This document shows, piece by piece, positions 5,715 to 13,639 of a stretch of DNA of 18,790 nt (its first letter is position 1; every line of letters begins with the position of its first letter). The DNA is taken from NCBI GenBank assembly GCA_020431945.1, contig JAGQHH010000305.1, positions 1 through 18,790 of the forward strand, in the 5' to 3' direction. The DNA is from Cyanobacteria bacterium HKST-UBA02. Lineage in GTDB: Bacteria; Cyanobacteriota; Vampirovibrionia; Obscuribacterales; Obscuribacteraceae. Made by a program: the position numbers and the translations under genes. The notes beneath the pieces are model-generated. The model saw only the letters and a list, made by a program, of their open reading frames with translations, was not told the origin of the DNA and did no database searches.

Positions 5715-8081
5715 ATGCTTACACCTGAGCTACAAAAGACCATAAACCGTGCGGCGGAGGAAGCAATCAATCGCCGGCACGAATATCTCACCCTGGAGCA
5801 CCTGCTCTACAGTCTCCTGGACGAGCAGACCGGCGCCGACGTGATCAAGAATTGCGGCGGCAACCTGAAAGAGCTGCGCAAAGAGCTCGAGCAGTTTCTC
5901 GAAGAGTCTATCGAGCGTGTTCCACTCCCCGAGGAGCGCCAGCGTGGCGTGATCATGCCGGACGGTACCGCAGCCCTGGTGGACGACGATGAAGACGATT
6001 ACACCCTTTCCCAGACCGCAGCCTATGAGCGAGTCCTGCGCCGGGCCATCATGCAAGCCCATGCCTCGGGTCAGACCTCTATCGAGAGCGGCAATATCAT
6101 CGCAGCCATGTTCGAGGAGCGGCGCTCCTACGCTACTTATCTGCTCGAGAAGCAGGGCATCTCGCGCCTGGATGTGCTCACCTATATCTCGCACGGAATC
6201 TCCAAGAGCGAGGCGGAAGGCTATGAGGACCGGGGATATGAGTCCGGCGGCGGTGACGAAGACGACGAGGAAGGCGGCTCCGAGGATCCCCTGGAAGCCT
6301 ACACCGTCAACCTCATCGAAAAGGCTGCGGCCGCCAAGATAGACCCTCTCATCGGCCGCGAGCAGGAAGTGAAGCGGACAATCCAGATCCTCGCCCGCCG
6401 GCGCAAGAACAATCCGATTTATGTAGGCGATCCCGGCGTCGGCAAGACCGCCATAGCCGAGGGACTGGCCCTCAAAATCCAGCGCGGAGAGGTGCCTGAT
6501 GCCCTGAAAGGTGCTGAGGTCTACGCTCTCGATATGGGAGCCGTGGTTGCCGGCGCCAAGTACCGGGGTCAATTCGAGCAGCGCCTCAAAGCAGTGATCA
6601 AAGCCCTCACCGCCAAACCCGGAGTGATTCTCTTTATCGACGAGATCCATACCATCGTCGGAGCAGGAGCTTCCACCAGCACCAGCGGGCAGATGGACGC
6701 CGGCAATATACTCAAGCCGGCCCTTGCTTCCGGTGAGTTGCGCTGTATCGGCTCCACCACCTATCCCGAGTACAAAGCCGCCTTCGACAAAGACCGGGCT
6801 CTGGCCCGGCGGTTCCAGAAGATCGACATCATCGAGCCCAGTATCGAGGACACCATCAAGATCCTCAAAGGCTTGAAGACCTATTACGAAGAGCACCATG
6901 GAGTGACTTATCCCGACGAGACCCTGGTGGCGGCAGCCGAGCTGGCAGCCAAGCATATAAACGACAAATTCCTTCCGGACAAAGCCATCGACGTCATCGA
7001 CGAGGTGGGCGCCGCCATCAAGCTCCAGAGCACCGAAGAAAGACCCTCCCGGGAAGCGACGGTGGAGGACATCGAAAATGTCGTGGCGAGCATGGCCCGC
7101 ATCCCTCCGAAGTCGGTCTCGGCATCGGACAAGAGCAAGCTCAAGAATCTCGATGTCGAGCTGAAAGCAGTGCTCTACGGTCAGGACCATGCTGTGGAGC
7201 AGGTCGTGAAAGCCATCAAGCTTTCCCGCTCTGGTCTCGGCACTCCCACCAAGCCGATCGGCTCATTCCTCTTCTCCGGTCCCACCGGGGTGGGCAAGAC
7301 CGAGCTGGCCAAGCAGCTTGCCGCTGTTCTCGGGGTCAATTTCCTGCGTTTCGACATGAGCGAATATATGGAAAAACACACCGTGTCGAGGCTGATCGGA
7401 GCCCCGCCGGGCTATGTCGGTTTCGACCAGGGTGGTCTTCTCACCGACGCCATCAACAAGACTCCGCACTGCGTGCTGGTTCTCGACGAGATCGAGAAAG
7501 CCCACCCGGATCTCTTCAATATTCTTCTCCAGGTCATGGACCATGCCACCCTCACCGACAACAACGGCAAGAAAGCCGACTTCCGCAATGTCATCTTGAT
7601 CATGACCACCAATGCCGGTGCCCAGGAGATGTCCGCCGAGGACATAGGCTTCGCCATGAAATTCGACGAGAACAAAGTAGCAGAGAAGAACATGACTCCC
7701 GGAGCAAGCAAAGGCAAAGCCGCCATTGAACGCACTTTCTCGCCGGAGTTTCGCAACCGCCTGGACGCCTGGGTGGCGTTCAACCATCTTTCGACCGACA
7801 ATATAAACAGTGTCGTGGACAAGTTTCTCAAAGAGCTCAGCGCTCAGCTCGTCGAAAAAGAAGTGGAGCTCGAGGTCGACGATGCCGCTCGCAAATGGCT
7901 TGCGACCCGGGGCTACGACAAGAAGTTCGGGGCAAGGCCCATGGCCAGGCTCATTCAGAAAGAGCTCAAAGAAGCGCTTTCGGAAGAGATCCTCTTCGGA
8001 GAGCTCGAGCATGGCGGCAAGGCATCGGTCACCGTCAAGGACGAATCCCTTGATATCAAATGCAGTGCCAAGAAAGACTAG
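5715..8081 (+). CDS. clpA: ATP-dependent Clp protease ATP-binding subunit ClpA
   Basis: A 788-aa double-ring AAA+ unfoldase that feeds substrates to ClpP. It has a Clp-N double repeat (about 1-150), then an acidic Gly/Asp/Glu linker (about 166-196). AAA1 has Walker A GDPGVGKT (238-245) and Walker B VILFIDEIH. AAA2 has Walker A GPTGVGKT (522-529) and Walker B VLVLDEIEKAH. The D2-small domain is at the C-terminus. An IGF tripeptide (644-646) sits where ClpP-binding loops carry IGL/IGF. There is no long coiled-coil middle domain after AAA1, which favours ClpA over ClpB or ClpC, as does the adjacent clpS. No clear Shine-Dalgarno precedes the ATG, so translation may depend on clpS. It converges on the next gene with a 3-base gap. 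Confidence 0.95.
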   Translation: MLTPELQKTINRAAEEAINRRHEYLTLEHLLYSLLDEQTGADVIKNCGGNLKELRKELEQFLEESIERVPLPEERQRGVIMPDGTAALVDDDEDDYTLSQTAAYERVLRRAIMQAHASGQTSIESGNIIAAMFEERRSYATYLLEKQGISRLDVLTYISHGISKSEAEGYEDRGYESGGGDEDDEEGGSEDPLEAYTVNLIEKAAAAKIDPLIGREQEVKRTIQILARRRKNNPIYVGDPGVGKTAIAEGLALKIQRGEVPDALKGAEVYALDMGAVVAGAKYRGQFEQRLKAVIKALTAKPGVILFIDEIHTIVGAGASTSTSGQMDAGNILKPALASGELRCIGSTTYPEYKAAFDKDRALARRFQKIDIIEPSIEDTIKILKGLKTYYEEHHGVTYPDETLVAAAELAAKHINDKFLPDKAIDVIDEVGAAIKLQSTEERPSREATVEDIENVVASMARIPPKSVSASDKSKLKNLDVELKAVLYGQDHAVEQVVKAIKLSRSGLGTPTKPIGSFLFSGPTGVGKTELAKQLAAVLGVNFLRFDMSEYMEKHTVSRLIGAPPGYVGFDQGGLLTDAINKTPHCVLVLDEIEKAHPDLFNILLQVMDHATLTDNNGKKADFRNVILIMTTNAGAQEMSAEDIGFAMKFDENKVAEKNMTPGASKGKAAIERTFSPEFRNRLDAWVAFNHLSTDNINSVVDKFLKELSAQLVEKEVELEVDDAARKWLATRGYDKKFGARPMARLIQKELKEALSEEILFGELEHGGKASVTVKDESLDIKCSAKKD

Positions 8082-8084
8082 GTT

Positions 8085-8879
8085 CTAGCGGCGCGTATTG
8101 CCCAGATCGAGCGCATCCATGAAATCGCCCATATTGAACGGCACTGCCACACCGACATCAGCCTGGGTCGTCACTTCCTTGTAGCCGGCAGGGACTTGAA
8201 ATATAGCCGGATCGTAGGGAATACGCTCGACTTTGTTGAGCCGGATCTTGGCTTGCTTTTTCACTATGGTCCGGCTTGCCAGATAGACGCCGCCCGGTCT
8301 GGGAGGCATATTGGCTATCCGGTTGAGGGTCACCTGACCGGCCTCGCTCAGCCCGGTATCCGCGGTGACCACGCAGTAAGAATGATCGATCAACCTGGGA
8401 GAAGGTCCCTTCCGTAAAGACATCGTATAGCGAATGCCGTTGAGACCCTGCATGCGCACGTGCTTGGGATAACGCAAAGTAGTGGCGGCCATACTGTTAT
8501 TGCTCTCCAGCATCACCAGGACACCCTGGTTGAGCCAGAGATCGTGCGGTATCCGATTGACCACTTTCTTTCCGGTGCTGAAATATTCCATGTCCCACTT
8601 CGGCGCCCGGGACACGAAGGCGACCTGCATCCGCTTGCTCTCGAGACGAAACGCATCGGGCACCAGACAAACTTCCACCAGGCCGAGCTGGCTGTAAGTC
8701 TGAGTCAATTTGATTATCTCTTTCGGTGGAGCAGGGGTTCGCGCCTTGCCTGCAAGAGCCGGCTCGGCAGAGCTGAAAGCGAAGACGAGCAGAATGAACG
8801 CCAGAGACCGAAACGCGAAGGACAGAAATGCGGAACACAAAAATGCAAGCGACACAGCTGAGACGCGGCCGGCTCTCAT
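8085..8879 (-). CDS. Exported protein, LolA/DUF4412-like fold (tentative)
   Basis: A 264-aa protein from the ATG at 8879, which lies seven bases after the fabH stop, so the two probably share an operon. A GTG at 8915 would overlap fabH and adds nothing conserved. Residues 1-43 are a long, strongly hydrophobic leader ending in A-L-A-G, a probable Sec signal. The rest reads as a beta-rich domain with lipoprotein-sorting-like features: KWDMEYFSTGKKVV, hydrophobic strands, and a C-terminal PYDPAIFQVPAGYKEV motif typical of DUF4412/LolA-like proteins. The likely role is periplasmic or envelope lipid or lipoprotein handling. The family assignment is from memory and moderate. Confidence 0.6.
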   Translation of the reverse strand: MRAGRVSAVSLAFLCSAFLSFAFRSLAFILLVFAFSSAEPALAGKARTPAPPKEIIKLTQTYSQLGLVEVCLVPDAFRLESKRMQVAFVSRAPKWDMEYFSTGKKVVNRIPHDLWLNQGVLVMLESNNSMAATTLRYPKHVRMQGLNGIRYTMSLRKGPSPRLIDHSYCVVTADTGLSEAGQVTLNRIANMPPRPGGVYLASRTIVKKQAKIRLNKVERIPYDPAIFQVPAGYKEVTTQADVGVAVPFNMGDFMDALDLGNTRR

Positions 8880-8886
8880 AAGAGCT

Positions 8887-9879
8887 TCAGTAAGCCCAGC
8901 GAAGCAGGGCCGCACCGGCGCTGAAGCCGGCGCCCACCGAAGCCATCAGGATCAGATCGCCTTTCTTGAGCTGTTTGCGGTCAAGGGCGGACTTGAGGGC
9001 AAGGGGAAGCGTTCCGGCAGTGGTATTGCCATATTCGTCTATATTGATGACCACGCGCTCCATGGGCATCTTGAGACGCTCCACCGCTGCCGATATGATG
9101 CGAAGGTTGGCCTGGTGCGGAATGAAGAGATCGATATCGTCCCCGGTAAGACCGTTGCGCTCGAGAAGCCGCACGCAGAGCTCGGGCATTTTGCGGGTGG
9201 CATACTTGAAGACTATTTTGCCGTCCTGGTGTACGTAATGCTGGCGATTCGCCACTGTCTCGGCAGAAGCCGGGTGCTTGCTGCCCCCGGCAGGCAGGCA
9301 GAGATAGTCGCCCCCGGAGCCGTCCACCTCGTGGAGAAAGTCGATCAGCCCGACATCCTCCCCGGACTCGACCGGCTGCAAGAGCGCTGCACCGCCGCCG
9401 TCGCCGAAGATGATGCAAGTCTGGCGATCTTGATAATCGATAATGGAAGACATCACATCCAGACCGCAGACCAGGACGTTCTTGTGCGCTCCGGTGCCGA
9501 TGAATTGCGAGCCTACCGCCATGCCGTAGAGAAAGCCGGAGCAGGCGATGGACATATCGAAGCCCCAGGCTTTCTTTGCCCCGATCCGGTCCTGAACGAG
9601 ACAGGCTGTGGCAGGGAGCTGCATGTCAGGGGTAATTGTGGCGACGATAATCAGATCGATCTCTTCCGCCGGCAGACCGGTCTCCCGGAGGATCTCCATG
9701 GCGGCCTCGGTAGCGAGATCGGAGCAGGCTACGCCTTTGTCGACGATATGCCGCCGGTGGATGCCTGTGCGCTCCACGATCCAATCATCGGAGGTCTCGA
9801 CCAGGCGCTCAAGATCTTTGTTGGTCAACAATCCTGGCGGTACGCCGGCGCCCACCGCTGTAATTTTCGCTCTGGCCAC
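8887..9879 (-). CDS. fabH: 3-oxoacyl-[acyl-carrier-protein] synthase III (KAS III)
   Basis: 330 aa, the usual FabH length. The enzyme condenses acetyl-CoA with malonyl-ACP to start type II fatty-acid synthesis in the cytoplasm. The triad Cys113 (SIACSGFLYG), His255 (IPHQANLRI) and Asn285 (EYGNTTAGT) is intact. N-terminal DDWIVERTGI and the C-terminal GAGFSAGAALLRW signature are also present. The start is GTG with AGGAG seven bases upstream. It is first in a two-gene minus-strand unit with the LolA-like gene. It is divergent from the oxidoreductase gene, with a 106-bp gap that should hold both promoters. Confidence 0.96.
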   Translation of the reverse strand: MARAKITAVGAGVPPGLLTNKDLERLVETSDDWIVERTGIHRRHIVDKGVACSDLATEAAMEILRETGLPAEEIDLIIVATITPDMQLPATACLVQDRIGAKKAWGFDMSIACSGFLYGMAVGSQFIGTGAHKNVLVCGLDVMSSIIDYQDRQTCIIFGDGGGAALLQPVESGEDVGLIDFLHEVDGSGGDYLCLPAGGSKHPASAETVANRQHYVHQDGKIVFKYATRKMPELCVRLLERNGLTGDDIDLFIPHQANLRIISAAVERLKMPMERVVINIDEYGNTTAGTLPLALKSALDRKQLKKGDLILMASVGAGFSAGAALLRWAY

Positions 9880-9985
9880 GAATCAACTCCTGACTACCCA
9901 GGTTCTTAGGGCAAAGACTAACAGAAAATAGACTTCCGGGACCTTACATGAGCCCCTAATCTTTACCAGTAGAAAAGATAATAGA

Positions 9986-11095
9986 ATGACCTTCCAGATG
10001 AGCGGAAAAACCAAGAAAATCGCCATATTGGGAGCCACCGGCACCACGGGCAGACAGATAGCCAGCCGCCTGAGCGAAGACGGCGCCGACATCCTTCTCT
10101 GCGGCCGGGACCGGACGAGGCTCGAGGATCTGGCAGCTTCCCTTCCCAGAAGCGCCGATACTTTTCCCGTGGACGCCAGAGAGCCAGAGGACCTGGACGA
10201 GCTGGCCGGAGATGTCGCAGTCCTGGTCAATTGCGCTGGACCCTTCAGCCTTCTTGGCAGGCCTGTCGTGGAAGCGGCCGTCAAGAACCGGATACATTAT
10301 CTGGATATCACCGGGGAGCAGGCTTTCATCAGACAAGTAGTGGAGACAAGGGTGGAGCCGGAGTCCGGGACCATTCTCGTGCCGGCCTGTGCCTTCGAGT
10401 ACGCCCTGGCCGATGCCGCCTCCATGCTCGTCGAGAAACAACTGGGGGGTCTCGACATCATTGAAGTCGTTTATAAATTCGACTCGATCCACACCAGCAT
10501 CGGTACCAGGAAAAGCGTCATCTGCGCCCTCGGGGCACCGGCACTGCAACTGGTAGAGAAAAGACTCACCCCGATCACCGGCGGCAGAGTGGAGCCCTGG
10601 GAGAACCTGAGCCGTTTTCCTTTTCCCGGCGGCGAGGTGTTCTTGATACCGCTTCACAGCGAGGTGCGCACCATAGGCACCTATCTCACCGGCAAACAAC
10701 CATCCTGGTGCATCGCTCTGGTATCACGCCTGGCGCCGGCCGTCGCTTCAATGCTGAGAGAGTCTCTGTTCAAGCTGATTGAGAGCAAGAGTCAAAACCC
10801 GAGCCGGACATCTCAGGAACAAACGGGTTTCGCCATCGACATCACCGGACACCGGCAAGAGCGCACCGCCCGGATGCGAATCGAAGGGATCAATCCTTAC
10901 GGGCTCACCGCCGCCATCGCCGCCCGCACTGCAATGATGCTCGCTGGAGAAGCTAGCACCGGCAGCGGTGGCGCAACCGGAGATAGAGCAGGAGCCCTGA
11001 GCCCGGCTATGATTGGTGGACCGGAGGCGATCAAAGCAGTCACTGAGCAGATGGGAACTACCTGGACAATGATTCAGGACAAAAACAATGGATAA
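9986..11095 (+). CDS. Saccharopine dehydrogenase / trans-acting enoyl reductase-like NAD(P) oxidoreductase
   Basis: A 369-aa protein with an N-terminal Rossmann motif GATGTTG (16-22), a basic CGRDRTRLEDLA after beta-2 that suits NADP, and VLVNCAGPFSLLGRPVVEA followed by YLDITGE. These are hallmarks of the saccharopine dehydrogenase NADP-binding family that includes mycobacterial trans-acting enoyl reductases. The substrate cannot be read from sequence; lipid or polyketide intermediates are likelier than lysine metabolism. An internal ATG four codons in (9998) is a possible alternative start, and neither start has a strong ribosome-binding site. A methyltransferase gene starts five bases after its stop, so the two are probably co-transcribed. 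Confidence 0.8.
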   Translation: MTFQMSGKTKKIAILGATGTTGRQIASRLSEDGADILLCGRDRTRLEDLAASLPRSADTFPVDAREPEDLDELAGDVAVLVNCAGPFSLLGRPVVEAAVKNRIHYLDITGEQAFIRQVVETRVEPESGTILVPACAFEYALADAASMLVEKQLGGLDIIEVVYKFDSIHTSIGTRKSVICALGAPALQLVEKRLTPITGGRVEPWENLSRFPFPGGEVFLIPLHSEVRTIGTYLTGKQPSWCIALVSRLAPAVASMLRESLFKLIESKSQNPSRTSQEQTGFAIDITGHRQERTARMRIEGINPYGLTAAIAARTAMMLAGEASTGSGGATGDRAGALSPAMIGGPEAIKAVTEQMGTTWTMIQDKNNG

Positions 11096-11100
11096 GACTT

Positions 11101-11901
11101 ATGGATAAGCTCGTCGCCGCCAACAAGAGGCTCTGGGACGAGCTGGCCGCCGTCCATGCCGAATCGAAGTTCTACGATGTCCAGTCATTTCTTGCAGGCA
11201 AGAGCTCGCTTAAAAAAATCGAGCTCGAGGAGATTGGCGACATAGCAGGCAAAAGCCTGCTCCATATGCAGTGTCACTTCGGCATGGACTCCCTGAGTCT
11301 CGCCAGGCTGGGCGCCAGTGTCACCGGTCTGGATTTCTCGGGAAAAGCAATCGAGCTGGCCCGCTCTCTCAACACACAACTGGGACTGTCGGCACGATTT
11401 GTCGAGAGTGACGTCGCCGGAGCCCGAGATGTCCTCGACGAGCAATTCGACATTGTCTTCACCAGTTACGGTGTGCTCGTCTGGCTGCCGGATTTGAAAG
11501 CCTGGGCAAAAGCCATCGCCGATTGCCTTAAACCCGGCGGCATGTTTTTGCTGGTCGATGAGCATCCCTTCACCTATATGCTCGAGCAGGAAGGAGACCG
11601 GCTGGAGATCAAGTATTCCTATTTCGAAAGAGAGCCGATTGAATTGCCGGTCAATGGGTCCTACGCCGATCCGGACGCCAGGATTGAGCAGCCGGTCACC
11701 TATGAATGGGTCCACACCATAAGCGAGGTGGTCACCAGCCTGGTCCAAGCCGGCCTTACCATCGAGAGCCTCCGGGAATTCCCTTTCTGCATGTATCGCA
11801 AGTTCGAGTCCCTGGTGGAAAACGAAGACGGCTATTTCGAATCCCCGGATCATCCCGGTCTGCCGCTTCTCTACAGCCTGCGCGCCCGACTTCGAATCTA
11901 G
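11101..11901 (+). CDS. Class I SAM-dependent methyltransferase
   Basis: 266 aa. Motif I is the variant LLHMQCHFGMDSLSLARLGA (53-72), as in a known subgroup with CHFG in place of the usual GxGxG. Then come GLDFSGKAIELA (76-87), an acidic VESDV, FDIVFTSYGVLVWLPDL and LKPGGMFLLVDEHPF. The fold and SAM binding are well supported but the substrate is not. It starts five bases after the oxidoreductase stop. GGAT shortly upstream may serve as a weak ribosome-binding site, or translation may be coupled. A shared lipid or secondary-metabolite modification is inferred from the pairing. Confidence 0.85.
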   Translation: MDKLVAANKRLWDELAAVHAESKFYDVQSFLAGKSSLKKIELEEIGDIAGKSLLHMQCHFGMDSLSLARLGASVTGLDFSGKAIELARSLNTQLGLSARFVESDVAGARDVLDEQFDIVFTSYGVLVWLPDLKAWAKAIADCLKPGGMFLLVDEHPFTYMLEQEGDRLEIKYSYFEREPIELPVNGSYADPDARIEQPVTYEWVHTISEVVTSLVQAGLTIESLREFPFCMYRKFESLVENEDGYFESPDHPGLPLLYSLRARLRI

Positions 11902-11902
11902 A

Positions 11903-11908
11903 TATAAT
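11903..11908 (+). promoter_or_regulatory. TATAAT -10 element before the 282-aa gene
   Basis: An exact TATAAT lies directly after the methyltransferase stop and 36 bases before the next ATG. No good -35 is seen at normal spacing. It suggests that the next gene has its own promoter. Confidence 0.35.
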
Positions 11909-11944
11909 TAGTGTACTTGTAGCTGGCACCTGGCCAGATTTACC

Positions 11945-12793
11945 ATGACTGCGGATAGTTACGAAGCTGTGGAAGCTGTTCTTTCGTCCCGCCTGCCAAA
12001 ACGCTGCGCCATCGGATTCGAGGAAGATGTTAGACACCTCGTACTGCACGATTCGACCTGGGATTCCGTCGAGATTCATACGAACCGAGACTCATCCCGG
12101 ATTCTTGAGGTCAAGCTCTGCGTCAGTAGTGCCGTAGAGGACCTCAGAAAAATATCCGGAGCCCTGATAGTGATATGGAATAATTTGCGCTACCAGGCTT
12201 TCGGCGCTGAATCGACCACGTGGTATCAGGATTCGCTACACTTCAGATTCATTACGGTTCCATCGGACGAAAAATATTGCGTCGTCGGGCGCATCTTCAT
12301 AGGTGGCTATCAATATTCCGACCTCATCCGAATAGCTGAGAATAAATCGAAAAGGAGATATCCCACCTCACCCATCAAGATCGATTTCACAGGCCTCGAG
12401 CTCGAGCCAAATAGGTTCGATAGAGATGAGCGAGATTGGCAGTTCGACGAAAGTCTCATTAACAGTATTCTTGATGAATGCCAAGCCCTCAAACAGATTG
12501 CCGGCAGCTCGATGCAAGATTTCGGTCGGAACCGACAAGGTCAAGACTCAGTTGTGCTTCGACTGCAAAAGCTGCTATACCTGCGGCGAGACCTTAGTCT
12601 GACCGTAGAGAACGAGATCGAGGGATTTAGAGGCGCCGTGTGTAACCTGTCAAAGTCCCTCCATTTCGGGCACCGGCCCTGGGACCTTGAAGCTGCCGAG
12701 ATCTGGAGTCTTTTGCATCAAGACGTCCAGACTATATCCAGTGGTCTTTCTATTTACCTGAAGAAAAATCGGTCTAGCCGGTCCCTTTCCTGA
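11945..12793 (+). CDS. Hypothetical protein, no recognised family
   Basis: 282 aa, soluble-looking, with no signal peptide or membrane segment. The N-terminal half alternates hydrophobic strands (for example GALIVIWNNL, CVVGRIFIGG) and aromatic residues. The C-terminal half is charged and probably helical (from about residue 165, LINSILDECQALKQI onward), ending in a basic/Ser-rich tail. No catalytic motif stands out. No clear Shine-Dalgarno precedes the ATG. Codon choice looks more AT-rich than in the clp and fab genes (for example ATA, AGA), consistent with acquired DNA, though I did not compute this. It lies immediately upstream of the 38-bp hairpin array and decayed toxin-antitoxin genes, so an accessory or defence role is possible but unproven. 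Confidence 0.65.
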   Translation: MTADSYEAVEAVLSSRLPKRCAIGFEEDVRHLVLHDSTWDSVEIHTNRDSSRILEVKLCVSSAVEDLRKISGALIVIWNNLRYQAFGAESTTWYQDSLHFRFITVPSDEKYCVVGRIFIGGYQYSDLIRIAENKSKRRYPTSPIKIDFTGLELEPNRFDRDERDWQFDESLINSILDECQALKQIAGSSMQDFGRNRQGQDSVVLRLQKLLYLRRDLSLTVENEIEGFRGAVCNLSKSLHFGHRPWDLEAAEIWSLLHQDVQTISSGLSIYLKKNRSSRSLS

Positions 12794-12829
12794 GGGAATT
12801 AGCCTTTTTCAGTCGAAGTCTGTTTCACC

Positions 12830-13081
12830 AGATAGAGTTTCTCGTGTTTCTCTATCTGTTTCTCGCCAGATAGAGTTTCTCGTGTTTCTCTATCTGTTTC
12901 TCGCTAGATAGAGTTTCTCGTGTTTCTCTATCTGTTTCTCACCAGATAGAGTTTCTCGTGTTTTTCTATCTGTTTCTCGCCAGATAGAGTTTCTCGTGTT
13001 TCTCTATCTGTTTCTCTCTAGATAGAGTTTCTCGTGTTTCTCTATCTGTTTCTGGCCAGATAGAGTTTCTCGTGTTTTTCT
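12830..13081. repeat. Tandem array of 38-bp hairpin repeats (6 full units + partial)
   Basis: Units begin at 12830, 12868, 12906, 12944, 12982 and 13020, with a 24-base partial unit at 13058-13081. Each unit is AGATAGAG, a 12-base loop (TTTCTCGTGTTT), CTCTATCT, and a 10-base linker starting GTTTCT. The 8-bp stem is perfect in five units. Units 4 and 7 have C to T at unit position 21, which keeps a G-U pair in a plus-strand RNA. Variation is almost confined to the last four linker bases (CGCC, CGCT, CACC, CGCC, CTCT, GGCC). A truncated linker (GTTTCACC) precedes unit 1. The heptamer GTTTCTC occurs three times in a typical unit. The array occupies most of the gap between 12793 and 13159. It has no spacers, so it is not CRISPR. 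Function is unknown. Confidence 0.95.
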
Positions 13082-13158
13082 CCGAAAACTTCCAGGATTG
13101 AACCAAATCCGCGCCTCATTCGTAGTAACTCTCATGGACCTACCACGAGGACAACGCC

Positions 13159-13590
13159 ATGTCTGCCAAGACCATAATCCGAGCATTCATTTCAACGCTC
13201 GAAAAAGACACGATCTTCACCACAAGAGATCTTCTCAGTTTTGGTACCAGAGGAGCAGTGGATAACGCTGTCTCCGACCTGGTGAAGCGCGAGGAGATTG
13301 TCCGCATCATGCCTGGAGTCTTCTCTCTTCCCGGCAGTCAACGAAAGGTCTCGCTAAAGGAGCTGGCGATCATCAAGGCCGAATCGTTTGGACGCGAGAT
13401 TAGCGAACATACTTTCGACCCCCCATCGGGGATTCCGGACAATGAGGTCTGGTTTGCCACCACTGGAAGCAATAGCTCTTTCAAATTCGGATCGATGACC
13501 ATCAAGTTCAAGCCCACCAAACGTCGCGGGATGACACGAGGTGACTCTCGCTTGGGGAAAGTAGCCAGTGATACTGTCGACAGTCCCTAA
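13159..13590 (+). CDS. AbiEi/DUF6088-like winged-helix antitoxin protein, probably C-terminally truncated
   Basis: 143 aa. Residues 1-58 form a winged helix typical of AbiEi-type antitoxins: TIFTTRDLLSFGTRGAVDNA, then LVKREEIVRIMPGVFSLP. Residues 97-120 (VWFATTGSNSSFKFG, then MTIKFKPT) match the C-terminal part of DUF6088-like proteins. Relatives, as I recall them, continue after a D-S-x-x-G-K segment into RALWHLG and 40-60 more residues. Here the match ends at GDSRLGKVA, followed by SDTVDSP and a stop. I therefore read it as shortened, though a naturally short variant is possible. The ATG has GAGG about eight bases upstream. Type IV antitoxins of this class repress their own promoter and oppose a nucleotidyltransferase toxin. 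No intact AbiEii partner is present, but a nucleotidyltransferase-like remnant follows. Confidence 0.65.
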   Translation: MSAKTIIRAFISTLEKDTIFTTRDLLSFGTRGAVDNAVSDLVKREEIVRIMPGVFSLPGSQRKVSLKELAIIKAESFGREISEHTFDPPSGIPDNEVWFATTGSNSSFKFGSMTIKFKPTKRRGMTRGDSRLGKVASDTVDSP

Positions 13591-13639
13591 TAGCCAAATC
13601 CAGATTGACAATCGCACTCGACAAGGATATCATTGTCTT

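Noticed and set aside
5730..7190. 486-aa minus-strand ORF opposite clpA
   Set aside because: It is a shadow of the well-supported clpA reading frame, with no domain of its own.
5715..8081. ClpC or ClpB rather than ClpA
   Set aside because: There is no long middle coiled-coil domain after the first AAA module, an IGF loop is present, and clpS lies directly upstream.
8710..9909. Long plus-strand ORF (399 aa) opposite fabH
   Set aside because: It is antisense to an intact fabH with a full catalytic triad. Its sequence is the low-complexity product of a reversed GC-rich gene.
12830..13081. CRISPR array
   Set aside because: Units are contiguous 38-bp repeats with no unique 25-40 bp spacers. Only the last four linker bases vary, and no cas gene is nearby.
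12830..13081. Stack of intrinsic terminators
   Set aside because: The 8-bp AU-rich stems have long loops and are followed by GTTTCTC rather than a T-run.
13004..13186. Minus-strand ORF of 60 aa running through the repeats
   Set aside because: 38 is not a multiple of three, so the frame cycles through the repeat. No family resemblance, and it overlaps the start of a better-supported gene.
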